Source: Sulfitobacter sediminilitoris
GTDB taxonomy: Bacteria > Pseudomonadota > Alphaproteobacteria > Rhodobacterales > Rhodobacteraceae
Direction: 5' to 3'
DNA length: 64,000 bases
NCBI RefSeq assembly: GCF_010667575.1
Contig: NZ_JAABNT010000007.1
Coordinates: 62,001 to 126,000 of the forward strand
The first letter of the stretch is position 1. Each line of letters starts with the position of its first letter. A program made the position numbers and the translations under genes. This document shows positions 43,671 through 52,798 of the stretch, in pieces. Under the pieces are notes generated by a model, which saw nothing but the letters and a program-made list of their open reading frames with translations, was not told the DNA's origin and searched no databases.

Positions 43671-44342
43671 TCAGATGATACGCACCTGAGTCCCAATAGG
43701 CGCGATCTGATAAAGCGCTTCGATCATGTGGTTATACAGCCCGATGCATCCATCAGAGGATTGCCGCCCGATTTTGCGCGTATCGTGGGTGCCATGGATA
43801 AGGTACGCGGGCCACGACAGATACATCGCGTGCGTGCCCAGCGGATTATCGGGGCCTGGGGGCATGTATTTCAGCGTCGGGTCCCGCTCGATCATGCTGG
43901 GGGTCGGGGTCCAGTCTGGCCCGACGCGTTTGCGTACGATTTTCGTGTATCCCCGCTTGGTCAGTTCATCGCTGCGGGGCACGGAGGTTGGGTAGACATT
44001 ATATACAGTGCCATCCCCGCTCCAGAAATGCAGCGCCCGAGAGGTTGTGTCGGCGACGATGGCCGCCTTGCCCAGATCGTCGAAATGATCCTGCCAGTTC
44101 TGAGTTACAAAGCTGGTGGCGTTCCGGCGCACGGCTTCTTGCGTGTCGCGAACAACGGGTGGGGACAGGGCATCGGCAGGCAGCGCGGTCTGCGCCCGCG
44201 CCAACGCCGGGGTGCAAAGGGCCGCTGCCCCGGTCAGGATCAGGTGCCGACGGTTGATGGGGGATCGTGTTATTTTCTGCCTCGCGAACTCTGTGTTTCT
44301 TTGTGGCAGATGTGACAGGGCAGCGGGGGCGGCACAATTCAC
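43671..44342 (-). CDS. L,D-transpeptidase (YkuD domain), Tat-type export signal
   Basis: L,D-transpeptidases make 3-3 peptidoglycan crosslinks or attach proteins to the wall. The 223-residue protein has a twin-arginine-like signal (NRRHLILTGAAALCTPALARA, about residues 30-50) and a YkuD domain ending in YLIHGTHDTRKIGRQSSDG, with catalytic C199 next in CIGLYNH. The only canonical in-frame start is GTG 44342, which lies inside the right arm of a 16-bp inverted repeat; no clear Shine-Dalgarno precedes it. The frame is the same as topA, separated only by the topA stop and 14 codons. Start position is uncertain. Confidence 0.85.
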   Translation of the reverse strand: MNCAAPAALSHLPQRNTEFARQKITRSPINRRHLILTGAAALCTPALARAQTALPADALSPPVVRDTQEAVRRNATSFVTQNWQDHFDDLGKAAIVADTTSRALHFWSGDGTVYNVYPTSVPRSDELTKRGYTKIVRKRVGPDWTPTPSMIERDPTLKYMPPGPDNPLGTHAMYLSWPAYLIHGTHDTRKIGRQSSDGCIGLYNHMIEALYQIAPIGTQVRII

Positions 44343-44370
44343 ATTCCGTTTATCGAATGTGAATTGTGCC
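44331..44370. repeat. Perfect 16-bp inverted repeat between topA and the L,D-transpeptidase
   Basis: GGCACAATTCACATTC (44331-44346) and its exact reverse complement at 44355-44370 flank an 8-base loop. The left (+ strand) arm covers the presumed GTG start of the L,D-transpeptidase (44340-44342). It lies 14 bases after the topA stop. No T-run follows on either strand. It can be an operator, an RNA hairpin that hides the start codon, or a non-canonical topA terminator. Confidence 0.85.
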
Positions 44371-44384
44371 GTTCCTAGCTGGCT

Positions 44385-47003
44385 TTAGCTCGCATCGCTT
44401 TTCTTTGCGGCTGTTTTCTTGGGGGCGGCTTTCTTCTTGGCTGCAGGCTTTTTCTTCGCGGCAGGCTGTTTCTTGGCCGCCGGTTTCTTCTTGCCTGACT
44501 TTGCAGCGCGTTCATCAATCAGATGCACGGCCTGCGCCATGGTCAGCTCTTCGGGGTCAATCGTGTCGGGGATCGTTGCATTGATCTTTTCCCATTTCAC
44601 GTAAGGACCGTATTTTCCCTTCATCACGTTGACCGCACCGCCTGCTTCGGGGTGTTCGCCCAACTCGCGCAGCGGCTTTGCGGCCTGTCCGCGCCCACCG
44701 CGGCTGGCAACCTTTTCCGCCAAAAGCTGCACGGCGCGATTCATGCCGACCGTGAACACCTCGTCGATGCTCTCAAGGTTGGCATTGGTGCCGCCCCGGT
44801 CAGAGGTGCTCTCGGCATGCTTGAGGTATGGACCATAGCGCCCGATGTTCGACCAGACCATCACGCCATCTTCCGGGTGCGGCCCGATGGGGCGCGGCAG
44901 ACTAAGCAGCATCAAGGCGCGTTCCAGATCAAGCTCTTCCGGCGGCCAGTCCTTCGGAATCGACTGACGTGGGGGCTTCTTGTTCTCTTCGGTCACTTCG
45001 CCGCGCTGAACGTAGGGACCAAAGCGGCCTTTGAAGACGCGAATTTCGTCACCTTGATCGGTGCCCAGCAATTTGCCGTCAGGTGGAATGGCCGAGGCTT
45101 CCGCTTCGGGGTCGGGTGGGCCGAACGGCCGGGTATAGCGGCATTCGGGGTAGTTGGAGCACCCGATGAACGCGCCGCCCGACCGCGCGGTGCGCATCGA
45201 AAGGCGCCCTTCGCCGCAGTTGGGACAAAGCCGTGGATCAGTGCCATCTTCATTTGGTGGGAACAGATGCGGCTCCAACACCTCGTTGATCTTTTCCAGC
45301 ACCTCGGTGATCCGCAGCTCGGAAGTTTCGGCAATTGCCGCCGAAAAATCCCGCCAAAAGCGCGTCAGCACTTCTTTGTAATTGGCGTCAGCCGCCGAAA
45401 CCTTATCAAGCTGATCCTCAAGGTCAGCGGTAAAGTCGTACCCGATGTATTTGCGGAAATAGTTCTCAAGGAAAGCTGTCACCAGCCGTCCCTTGTCTTC
45501 GGGGATCAGCCGCTGGCCCTCGCGGCGCACATAGCCGCGGTCCTGAATGGTCGTCACAATGCTGGCGTAGGTTGACGGGCGACCGATGCCCAATTCTTCC
45601 ATGCGTTTGACCAGCGTCGCCTCGGTATAGCGGGGCGGCGGCTGGGTGAAATGCTGCTCAGGCGTGACGGACCGCTTGTCCATCTTGTCGCCCTGGGTGA
45701 TCTGCGGCAGACGCTTGTCGTCTTCATCCACCACGTCATCGCGGCCTTCTTCGTAGACGCGCAGGAATCCATCAAACAGCACGACCTGCCCGGTGGCACG
45801 CAAGCCGACCTGATCGTCCTTGCTGCCAATCTCGACCGTGGTCCGCTCCAGCCTCGCGCTTGCCATCTGGCAGGCCAGCGTGCGCTTCCAGATCAGATCG
45901 TAAAGCTTCGCCTGATCAGATTCGAGCTTCAAGGATGCGGCATCCCTCGCCATATCGGTGGGCCGGATACATTCGTGCGCCTCTTGAGCGTTCTTGGCCT
46001 TGTTCTTGTACATGCGCGGCTCAGAAGGGACATAATCGGCGCCATACCGGTCCTTGATCGCATCGCGCGCCATGGTCACGGCCTCTGGCGCCATGTCGAT
46101 CCCGTCGGTTCGCATGTACGTAATGTGTCCCGCCTCATAAAGCCGTTGCGCAGTGCTCATGGTTTGGCGTGCGCCCATGCCGAACTTGCGGCTCGCTTCC
46201 TGCTGAAGGGTCGATGTCATGAACGGCGCCGACGGATTGCGGGTTGAGGGTTTTGCCTCGACCGACGTGACGGCCAGATCGCGCGATGTGATCGCCTGCG
46301 CGGCCATTTCGGCCTGCGTCGCATCGGCCAGATCAAACTTTTCAAGCTTCTTGCCTGCCAGTGTGACAAGCCGCGCCTCGAACTCCTGTCCGCGTGGGGT
46401 AGAAAGAAGCGCCTTGACCGTCCAGTATTCCTTGGCGCGGAACGCTTCGATCTCCATCTCGCGCTCAACGATCAGGCGCAGCGTGACCGATTGCACGCGT
46501 CCAGCCGATTTTGCGCCGGGCAGTTTGCGCCAGAGCACGGGCGACAGGTTGAAGCCCACCAGATAATCCAGTGCACGGCGGGCGAGGTAAGCCTCAACCA
46601 ATGGCATGTCGACCTCGCGGGGGTTTTTCATCGCCTCGGTGACCGCGTTCTTGGTGATCGCGTTAAAGACCACGCGGCTGACCGGCGTGTCTTTCTTGAT
46701 CGACTTGCGTTTGGTCAGCGCCTCTTGCAGGTGCCACGAAATCGCCTCGCCCTCGCGGTCGGGGTCAGTGGCAAGGATCAGTGCGTTGTCTTCTTTTAGC
46801 GCATCGGCGATCGCCTTGACGTGTTTCTTGCTGTCGCTGGCGACCTCCCATTTCATGTCGAAACCGTTCTCCGTATCCACGGATCCGTCCTTGGGCGGCA
46901 GGTCGCGGACGTGCCCGTAAGAGGCCAAAACGGTGTAGTCATCGCCCAGATATTTGTTGATCGTTTTGGCCTTGGCCGGGGATTCGACAACAACAACTGG
47001 CAT
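44385..47003 (-). CDS. topA: DNA topoisomerase I
   Basis: TopA relaxes negative supercoils as a type IA topoisomerase. From ATG 47003 the protein has 872 residues. It starts MPVVVVESPAKAKTINKYLG (Toprim). The acidic motif is ATDPDREGEAI, and the active-site tyrosine is in ITYMRTDG. C-terminal zinc-ribbon modules include CPNCGEGRLSMR with FIGCSNYPECRY, and further modules follow. The tail is a Lys/Ala/Pro repeat (KKPAAKKQPAAKKKPAAKK) typical of the group. An in-frame GTG at 47015 is possible. It is 222 bases downstream of dprA, a gap with no gene or clear signal. Confidence 0.97.
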   Translation of the reverse strand: MPVVVVESPAKAKTINKYLGDDYTVLASYGHVRDLPPKDGSVDTENGFDMKWEVASDSKKHVKAIADALKEDNALILATDPDREGEAISWHLQEALTKRKSIKKDTPVSRVVFNAITKNAVTEAMKNPREVDMPLVEAYLARRALDYLVGFNLSPVLWRKLPGAKSAGRVQSVTLRLIVEREMEIEAFRAKEYWTVKALLSTPRGQEFEARLVTLAGKKLEKFDLADATQAEMAAQAITSRDLAVTSVEAKPSTRNPSAPFMTSTLQQEASRKFGMGARQTMSTAQRLYEAGHITYMRTDGIDMAPEAVTMARDAIKDRYGADYVPSEPRMYKNKAKNAQEAHECIRPTDMARDAASLKLESDQAKLYDLIWKRTLACQMASARLERTTVEIGSKDDQVGLRATGQVVLFDGFLRVYEEGRDDVVDEDDKRLPQITQGDKMDKRSVTPEQHFTQPPPRYTEATLVKRMEELGIGRPSTYASIVTTIQDRGYVRREGQRLIPEDKGRLVTAFLENYFRKYIGYDFTADLEDQLDKVSAADANYKEVLTRFWRDFSAAIAETSELRITEVLEKINEVLEPHLFPPNEDGTDPRLCPNCGEGRLSMRTARSGGAFIGCSNYPECRYTRPFGPPDPEAEASAIPPDGKLLGTDQGDEIRVFKGRFGPYVQRGEVTEENKKPPRQSIPKDWPPEELDLERALMLLSLPRPIGPHPEDGVMVWSNIGRYGPYLKHAESTSDRGGTNANLESIDEVFTVGMNRAVQLLAEKVASRGGRGQAAKPLRELGEHPEAGGAVNVMKGKYGPYVKWEKINATIPDTIDPEELTMAQAVHLIDERAAKSGKKKPAAKKQPAAKKKPAAKKKAAPKKTAAKKSDAS

Positions 47004-47225
47004 AAAATTAAGCACCTTGCGTGAAATTTGAGGGCGGTCTTTTCGCTGTCACATGTGGGAACCAACGGGGTATTGTCAATGCGACAGCTGCGGGTTTGCG
47101 CAAGACAGATGGGTGTTTTGCGTGGCGCCGCCGGGAAAAACCTGACTATTGGCGTCGCAACTAATTACTCGCATACCGGGTGGTGCAGCAGCTACTTGAC
47201 GTTTGGGAAAGCAGCCTTGCCTGCC

Positions 47226-48368
47226 TTAGACGACCCTGCTGAGCAGACCTCCGGGCCGCCGCGCGATCTGGCCGTCAAGCTCCAGATCAACCAGTGCTGG
47301 AGCGACCTGCGCCGCCGGTGTTTCCAGATCGCGGATCAACTGGTCTTCGGCCACCGGAGACGGGCCAAGCCGTGACAGGATCTGCGCATGCAGCGCAGCA
47401 GATTCGCGCAAGCTGCGTTTCTCGGGCGCTGCCTGAGCGATCAATGGCAGATCTGGCGTTTCTGTCCGCGCGGCCCCCAGGACTTCGATCACGTCGGCGG
47501 CAGAACGGATCAGAGTGGCCCCGTCCCGTAGCAGCATGTTGCAGCCCGCCGCGCGCGCATCGAAGGGGTGGCCCGGCACGGCCAGCACGTCGCGCCCCTG
47601 GTCCAGTGCGTCCCGTGCGGTGATCAGGCTGCCGGATTTCGCAGCCGCCTCAACCACGATTGTGGCGCGGGACAGGCCAGAGATGATTCTGTTGCGGCCG
47701 GGAAAATGCCGGGCCATGGGCTGCAGTCCCATGGGTTGCTCCGACAGGCGCAAGCCGGTTGTTGCGATGGACCGCGCCAGTTCGGTGTTTTCGGCAGGAT
47801 ACATGATGTCGATACCACCCGCCTGCACAGCGATTGTTCCGGTATCGAGCGCCGCAAGATGTGCTGCCGCATCGACGCCACGCGCCAAGCCTGACACAAC
47901 GACGAACCCGGCTGCGCCCAGATCACGGGCCAACGCCTTGGCCATCCGAGCGCCAAGAGAGGAGGCATTGCGCGCACCCACCAGCGAAATCATTGGCCTT
48001 GAGAGCAATGTCAGATCGCCAAGCGCCCAAAGGAATGGTGGCGCGTCGGCAATTTCGGCCAGCGTATCGGGGTAGGGGGGCTCTCCAAGCGTTACCAATT
48101 GAGCGCCAGCGGCCCTCGCGGCTTTCATTTCCGCCTGCACCACGCCTTCGGGGCAAATGCGGTAATCTGAAACGCCCGCGGCACGCGCCACCTGGGGCAG
48201 CGCGGCCAGCGCGTTTTGCGCAGTGCCGTGTTCAGTCAGCAGTCGTTTATACGTGGATATGCCAACCCGGCGCGAGCGCAACTGACGAAGGCGGGCAAAC
48301 CGTTCATCTTCCGGGGTAGGTGGGAGTGGGGGGTGAGTGGAAGAAGGATTGTGGTCCTCATCAGTCAT
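47226..48368 (-). CDS. dprA: DNA processing protein DprA (Smf)
   Basis: DprA protects incoming single-stranded DNA and loads RecA during natural transformation. The 380-residue protein has an N-terminal extension and SAM-like region, then the Rossmann domain with ISLVGARNASSLGARMAKAL, VVSGLARGVDAAAHLAAL, PGRNRIISGLSRATIVVEAA and SGSLITARDALDQGRDVLAV. A C-terminal winged helix (HAQILSRLGPSPVAEDQLI) completes it. It is upstream of topA, an order common in Alphaproteobacteria. No other competence gene is in the window. Confidence 0.96.
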   Translation of the reverse strand: MTDEDHNPSSTHPPLPPTPEDERFARLRQLRSRRVGISTYKRLLTEHGTAQNALAALPQVARAAGVSDYRICPEGVVQAEMKAARAAGAQLVTLGEPPYPDTLAEIADAPPFLWALGDLTLLSRPMISLVGARNASSLGARMAKALARDLGAAGFVVVSGLARGVDAAAHLAALDTGTIAVQAGGIDIMYPAENTELARSIATTGLRLSEQPMGLQPMARHFPGRNRIISGLSRATIVVEAAAKSGSLITARDALDQGRDVLAVPGHPFDARAAGCNMLLRDGATLIRSAADVIEVLGAARTETPDLPLIAQAAPEKRSLRESAALHAQILSRLGPSPVAEDQLIRDLETPAAQVAPALVDLELDGQIARRPGGLLSRVV

Positions 48369-48466
48369 CCCGTGTCTCCGTCCGTTGCAGAATCAGGTAT
48401 AGGAGACGTTGGCTAACAGGACATGAAGAAGAACGGCTCAGGCCCCGCAGGATACGTCGCTGCGGT

Positions 48467-49888
48467 CTAGGCTGCAGACCCGCCCACCGTGAGCCCGCCA
48501 ATCATCAACGTTGGCTGTCCCACGCCCACCGGCACCCACTGGCCTTGCTTGCCGCAATTGCCCATGCCGGGGTCTAGTGCCGGATCGTTGCCGATTGCGC
48601 GGATCTGTTTCAGCGCCGTGGCCCCGTCACCAATCAGTGTCGCGCCCTTGACCGGCGCCCCGACCTTGCCGTTCTCAACGCGGTAGGCTTCGGTACAGGA
48701 AAAGACAAACTTGCCGTTGGTGATATCGACCTGCCCACCGCCAAACCCCACGGCATAGATGCCATCCTTGAGGTCGGCCACGATGTCTTCGGGTGCGGCA
48801 TCACCGCCCAGCATGTAGGTGTTCGTCATGCGTGGCATCGGGATATGCGCATAAGACTGCCGCCGCCCGTTGCCTGTGCTTTTCACCCCCATCAACCGCG
48901 CGTTCTGGCGATCCTGCATGTAGCCGACCAGCTTGCCATCCTCGATCAGCACGTTTTTGGCGCTGGGCGTGCCTTCGTCATCCACGCTGATCGAGCCGCG
49001 CCGGTCCGGAATCGTGCCATCATCCAGCACCGTCACCCCCAGTGCCGCGATCTGCTTGCCCATGAGGCCTGCGAAGGCGGAACTGCCCTTGCGGTTGAAA
49101 TCGCCCTCCAGACCGTGGCCGATGGCTTCATGCAGCAGAATGCCCGGCCAGCCGGGACCAAGAACCACGTCCATAACGCCCGCCGGGGCAGGAACAGCCT
49201 CAAGATTGACTGCGGCAATCCGCAACGCTTCACGCGCCTTGGCCTGCCAGTCGGCAGGATTAAGCAAGCCATCAAGGCCAATCCGCCCGCCGCCACCCGC
49301 GCTGCCGCTCTCACGCCGCCCGTTCTGCTCCACGATGACCGATACATTGATCCGGGTCATGGGGCGGATATCCCGCACGGACGTCCCTTCGGGACGCAGG
49401 ATTTCGACTTCCTGCAGGCTGGCCGCGATGCTTGCCGTGACCTGAACAACCCGCTTGTCCAGTTCGCGGGTAAAGCTGTCGATCTCGCGCAGCGTTTCGA
49501 TCTTTACCGGAAAGGTCGCGCCCTCGATCGGGTCCGCGTCAGTATAAAGCCGTTTGTTGGTGCCCTCCGGCGCATCCGCCCAAGTGCCGCCCCCGTCACC
49601 AACCGCAAGACGTGCAGTTTCGGACGCGCGGCGCAGCGCCTTTTCCGAGATTTCCGTGGAATGCGCGTATCCGGCCACCTCACCGCGCACGGCCCGCAGG
49701 CCGAACCCTTCGGAGGCGTCATAGCTGGCTGTCTTGAGCCTGCCATCATCGAACATCAGCGCCTCGGACCGTCGGCGCTCAAGGAAAAGTTCGCCATCGT
49801 CGGCGCCCGCCACGGCCTCGCGCAGGACATTCAGGGCGTTATCCCGGTCCAGATCGGTGTCAAAAGGCGAAAATGGCGGGTTGGGCAT
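48467..49888 (-). CDS. tldD: Metalloprotease TldD
   Basis: TldD with TldE/PmbA forms a zinc protease that degrades unfolded peptides and matures some modified peptides. From ATG 49888 (AGGATATCCCGC upstream) it has 473 residues. The zinc motif is HEAIGH (253-258), followed by GLEGDFNRKGSS, and the C-terminal segment is GMGNCGKQGQWVPVGVGQP. pmbA is not adjacent. The 54 bases of upstream open frame are rejected because the ribosome-binding site supports 49888. It is divergent from the ctaC cluster (176-base gap). Confidence 0.96.
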   Translation of the reverse strand: MPNPPFSPFDTDLDRDNALNVLREAVAGADDGELFLERRRSEALMFDDGRLKTASYDASEGFGLRAVRGEVAGYAHSTEISEKALRRASETARLAVGDGGGTWADAPEGTNKRLYTDADPIEGATFPVKIETLREIDSFTRELDKRVVQVTASIAASLQEVEILRPEGTSVRDIRPMTRINVSVIVEQNGRRESGSAGGGGRIGLDGLLNPADWQAKAREALRIAAVNLEAVPAPAGVMDVVLGPGWPGILLHEAIGHGLEGDFNRKGSSAFAGLMGKQIAALGVTVLDDGTIPDRRGSISVDDEGTPSAKNVLIEDGKLVGYMQDRQNARLMGVKSTGNGRRQSYAHIPMPRMTNTYMLGGDAAPEDIVADLKDGIYAVGFGGGQVDITNGKFVFSCTEAYRVENGKVGAPVKGATLIGDGATALKQIRAIGNDPALDPGMGNCGKQGQWVPVGVGQPTLMIGGLTVGGSAA

Positions 49889-50064
49889 GCGGGATATCCT
49901 GTAATTGAGTAATAAAACCGGCTTCGCGTCCGTTTGACGCAATCGAATGGCTTTATCTTGTGTTTAGAATATGGTTGTTAGCACCGGAATGACAACGGCT
50001 GGGTGAAGACCATCGCGTAGCCGGACATCCGTAGCCAAATTCGGTCACAAGATCAGGACGACAC

Positions 50065-50988
50065 ATGAAACATCTTTTCTCTCTGAGTGCAGTGATGGCA
50101 AGCCTCGCGGCACTGCCCGCTATGGCGCAAGACAACCTGCGCATTGACGGTCTGGAAGTCATTGGTGCGCCAACGGACGGCGAAATGGGCTTTCAGCCTG
50201 CCGTCACGCGCCTGGCGCAGGACATCCACGATCTGGATTGGTTGATTCTGGTGATCATCACTGCCATCACGCTTTTCGTGACCGCGCTGATCGGCTGGGT
50301 CATCATCCGTTACAACGCCAAGCGCAATCCCGAGCCTGCCTCTTTCACACACCACACCCCGGTCGAGGTGTCGTGGACGGTCGGCCCAATTCTGATTCTC
50401 GTACTTATCGGTGCTTATTCGCTGCCGATTCTGTTCCGCCAGCAGGAAATTCCTGAGGCGGACGTGACGATCAAGGTGATCGGAAACCAGTGGTACTGGT
50501 CCTATGAATACGTCGACGACGGTTTCGGTTTTGACAGCTACATGATCGGCGCGCCCGCGACACTTTCCTCAGAAGAGGAAGACGCCGGTGCAATTGCCAA
50601 CCAGCTGAGCGACGTCATGGTGGCCAAGCTCGAAGCGGCAGGCTATTCGCGCAACGAATGGCTGCTGGCCACAGACACGTCCGTGGTTGTACCTGTCGGC
50701 AAAACCATCGTGATGCAGGTGACAGCCTCTGACGTGATCCACTCGTGGACCATCCCGGCCTTCGGCGTGAAGCAGGACGGCGTTCCCGGGCGCCTTGCAG
50801 AACTGTGGTTCGAGGCCGAGCAGGAAGGCATTTACTTTGGCCAGTGTTCCGAGCTTTGCGGCCAGGCCCATGCCTACATGCCGATCACCGTCAAAGTGGT
50901 GTCGGAAGCAGCGTATGAGGAGTGGCTGGGCAAGGCGAAAGAAGAATACGCCGGCATTCCCCAGTCGGTCCAGATCGCCTCTAACTGA
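50065..50988 (+). CDS. ctaC: Cytochrome c oxidase subunit II
   Basis: Subunit II of the aa3-type oxidase carries the CuA centre that accepts electrons from cytochrome c. The 307-residue protein has a cleavable signal (ending PAMAQ), two membrane helices (about 60-80 and 105-125) and a periplasmic cupredoxin domain. The CuA ligands include C261 and C265 and H269 in [11 protein letters not shown]. The aromatic patch NQWYWSYEY is present. It opens the ctaC-ctaB-ORF-ctaG-ctaE cluster; subunit I (ctaD) is not in the window, as in other Rhodobacterales. Confidence 0.97.
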   Translation: MKHLFSLSAVMASLAALPAMAQDNLRIDGLEVIGAPTDGEMGFQPAVTRLAQDIHDLDWLILVIITAITLFVTALIGWVIIRYNAKRNPEPASFTHHTPVEVSWTVGPILILVLIGAYSLPILFRQQEIPEADVTIKVIGNQWYWSYEYVDDGFGFDSYMIGAPATLSSEEEDAGAIANQLSDVMVAKLEAAGYSRNEWLLATDTSVVVPVGKTIVMQVTASDVIHSWTIPAFGVKQDGVPGRLAELWFEAEQEGIYFGQCSELCGQAHAYMPITVKVVSEAAYEEWLGKAKEEYAGIPQSVQIASN

Positions 50989-51001
50989 TCCCTTCGCAGT
51001 G

Positions 51002-51056
51002 GGTGGGCGCTCTGCCCACCTGACGGAAGCCATGTAAGGTGGGCAGAGTGCCCACC
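51002..51056. repeat. Palindrome pair (REP-like) between ctaC and ctaB
   Basis: The 20-bp arms 51002-51021 and 51037-51056 are reverse complements with one mismatch. Each arm is itself a hairpin, GGTGGGC-N5-GCCCACC. This double palindrome fills nearly all of the 91-base ctaC-ctaB gap. It resembles intergenic REP/BIME elements and could stabilise the ctaC mRNA or act as a partial terminator. No flanking direct repeat was noticed. Confidence 0.8.
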
Positions 51057-51079
51057 TCACCTCAAGCCAAAGGTGCCGG

Positions 51080-52015
51080 ATGACGGACATCACCAACACA
51101 CCTGCCGCAGAGCATGAGGCGCAATTGGGCGATTACTTTGCCCTTCTCAAGCCCCGTGTGATGCAACTGGTCGTTTTCACGGCTGTCGTCGGCATGTTGG
51201 CGGCCCCCGTGTCAGTGCATCCGATTGTTGGCTTTGCCTCGATTTTGTTCGTGGCGATCGGGGCCGGGGCATCGGGTGCGCTGAACATGTGGTGGGACGC
51301 TGACATTGATTCTGTGATGCGCCGGACGTCGAAACGACCGATCCCAGCAGGCAAGGTGCAGCCGGGCGAGGCGCTTGCGCTGGGCGTGGCATTGTCTGGC
51401 CTGTCGGTGATGATGCTGGCACTAAGCGCGAACTTGCTGGCTGCGGGGATGCTGCTGTTCACGATCCTGTTCTATGCCGTGGTCTATTCCATGTGGCTCA
51501 AGCGCGCTACGCCGCAGAACATCGTTATCGGTGGCGCGGCGGGTGCGTTTCCGCCGGTGATCGGCTGGATCATCGCGACCGGCAGTTTCTCGGTTGAGGC
51601 GTGGCTTATGTTTGCACTGATCTTCATGTGGACGCCGCCGCATTTCTGGGCACTGGCCCTGTTCATGCGGTCAGACTACGACGACGCGAATGTGCCGATG
51701 CTGACCGTGACCCACGGGCGTCCATCGACACGGCGTCATATCCTTGCCTATACGGTCCTGCTTGCCGTTCTGGCGGTTGGCACCGGATTTACGGCAATCG
51801 GCGGCTATATCTACCTGTCTTTCGCTATCGTTCTGAATGCGCTTTTCCTGATCGGGGCTTACCGCATCTGGCAGCGTGACGAAGAGATGGCCGAAGGCGA
51901 CAACTACCTGGTTGAGCGCAAGTTCTTCCGGCTGTCGCTGTATTATCTGTTCCTGCACTTTGGCGCGATCCTGATCGAAGCCACGCTGCGGCCCTATGGA
52001 CTGGGAGGCTGGTAA
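51080..52015 (+). CDS. ctaB: Protoheme IX farnesyltransferase (heme O synthase)
   Basis: CtaB adds a farnesyl group to heme b to make heme O, the precursor of heme A in the oxidase. The 311-residue protein has about eight membrane helices and the prenyl-diphosphate binding motif NMWWDADIDSVMRRTSKRP (about residues 72-90). A second acidic motif is ALFMRSDYDDANVPML. Its stop overlaps the next start by one base (TAATG at 52013-52017). Confidence 0.97.
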   Translation: MTDITNTPAAEHEAQLGDYFALLKPRVMQLVVFTAVVGMLAAPVSVHPIVGFASILFVAIGAGASGALNMWWDADIDSVMRRTSKRPIPAGKVQPGEALALGVALSGLSVMMLALSANLLAAGMLLFTILFYAVVYSMWLKRATPQNIVIGGAAGAFPPVIGWIIATGSFSVEAWLMFALIFMWTPPHFWALALFMRSDYDDANVPMLTVTHGRPSTRRHILAYTVLLAVLAVGTGFTAIGGYIYLSFAIVLNALFLIGAYRIWQRDEEMAEGDNYLVERKFFRLSLYYLFLHFGAILIEATLRPYGLGGW

Positions 52016-52200
52016 TGGGCATTCGCGCCGAACACGAGATTCATGGCCGCCGCAAAGGCCGCAACGTTGGCGTTGGCCTCATGCTGGGCGGATTTGTCGT
52101 CTTGGTTATGCTTCTGACTTTTGTGAAAATCACCGAAACGGATTTCACACGCGCGCCGGGAACAGCTAACACGGCCGCCGGATCGGAGGCATCTGACTAA
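52015..52200 (+). CDS. Small single-pass membrane protein of the cta cluster (CoxF-like)
   Basis: This 61-residue protein has a basic N-terminus (HEIHGRRKGRNVGVG), one membrane helix (LMLGGFVVLVMLLTFV) and a short periplasmic tail. Small ORFs of this kind lie between ctaB and ctaG in many Rhodobacterales. They are assumed to take part in oxidase assembly, but I know of no firm function. Both ends overlap neighbours by one base (TAATG), which supports that it is translated. Confidence 0.85.
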   Translation: MGIRAEHEIHGRRKGRNVGVGLMLGGFVVLVMLLTFVKITETDFTRAPGTANTAAGSEASD

Positions 52201-52775
52201 TGGCACTTTCAGGACCCGCAAAAACAGTCGCACAAACCGTTTCCCTTGTCATTGTCATGGGCGGTCTGGCTTGGGCGTCTGTGCCCTTTTATGACTGGTT
52301 CTGCCGGGTGACAGGATTCGGCGGTGTGCCTGAACAGGTGCAGGCAGCCAATCAGGAAATCCTTGATCAGACGATCAAGGTTCGTTTTGACGGCACGCTG
52401 AACGGCAATATGGCCTGGGAATTCAAACCGGTTGTGCGCGAAATGGAAGTGCGCATCGGTGAGACAGGTCTCGCCTTTTACGAGGCCTACAACCCGACCG
52501 ACCGCCCGATTGCCGGGCAGGCCAGCTATAACGTGACGCCCTACACGGCGGGCGCGTTTTTCGACAAGATCGAATGCTTTTGCTTTACCGAGCAGGTTTT
52601 GGCCCCCGGCGAACGCGTTCAGATGCCGGTCAGCTTCTATGTCGATCCAGAAATCGTCGATGACAATGACGGCAAGTATGTACACACCATAACGCTTTCA
52701 TATACGTTCTACGAAATTGACCTGCCCGAGGGGTATGCCGCCCTCGATCAGGTCACAACAACAGACCTGAACTAA
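52200..52775 (+). CDS. ctaG: Cytochrome c oxidase assembly protein CtaG (Cox11)
   Basis: Cox11 delivers copper to the CuB site of subunit I. The 191-residue protein has a single N-terminal helix (about 10-30), the segment [15 protein letters not shown], and the copper-binding motif with C126 and C128 in [10 protein letters not shown]. The C-terminal segment is [10 protein letters not shown]. Its start overlaps the preceding stop by one base. It is 23 bases before ctaE. Confidence 0.97.
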   Translation: MALSGPAKTVAQTVSLVIVMGGLAWASVPFYDWFCRVTGFGGVPEQVQAANQEILDQTIKVRFDGTLNGNMAWEFKPVVREMEVRIGETGLAFYEAYNPTDRPIAGQASYNVTPYTAGAFFDKIECFCFTEQVLAPGERVQMPVSFYVDPEIVDDNDGKYVHTITLSYTFYEIDLPEGYAALDQVTTTDLN

Positions 52776-52798
52776 GAAAAGGTAAGGGACAGCACACC

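Noticed and set aside
48845..49912. 355-codon + strand frame opposite tldD
   Set aside because: tldD shows HEAIGH and full-length homology on the - strand; this frame does not resemble a protein.
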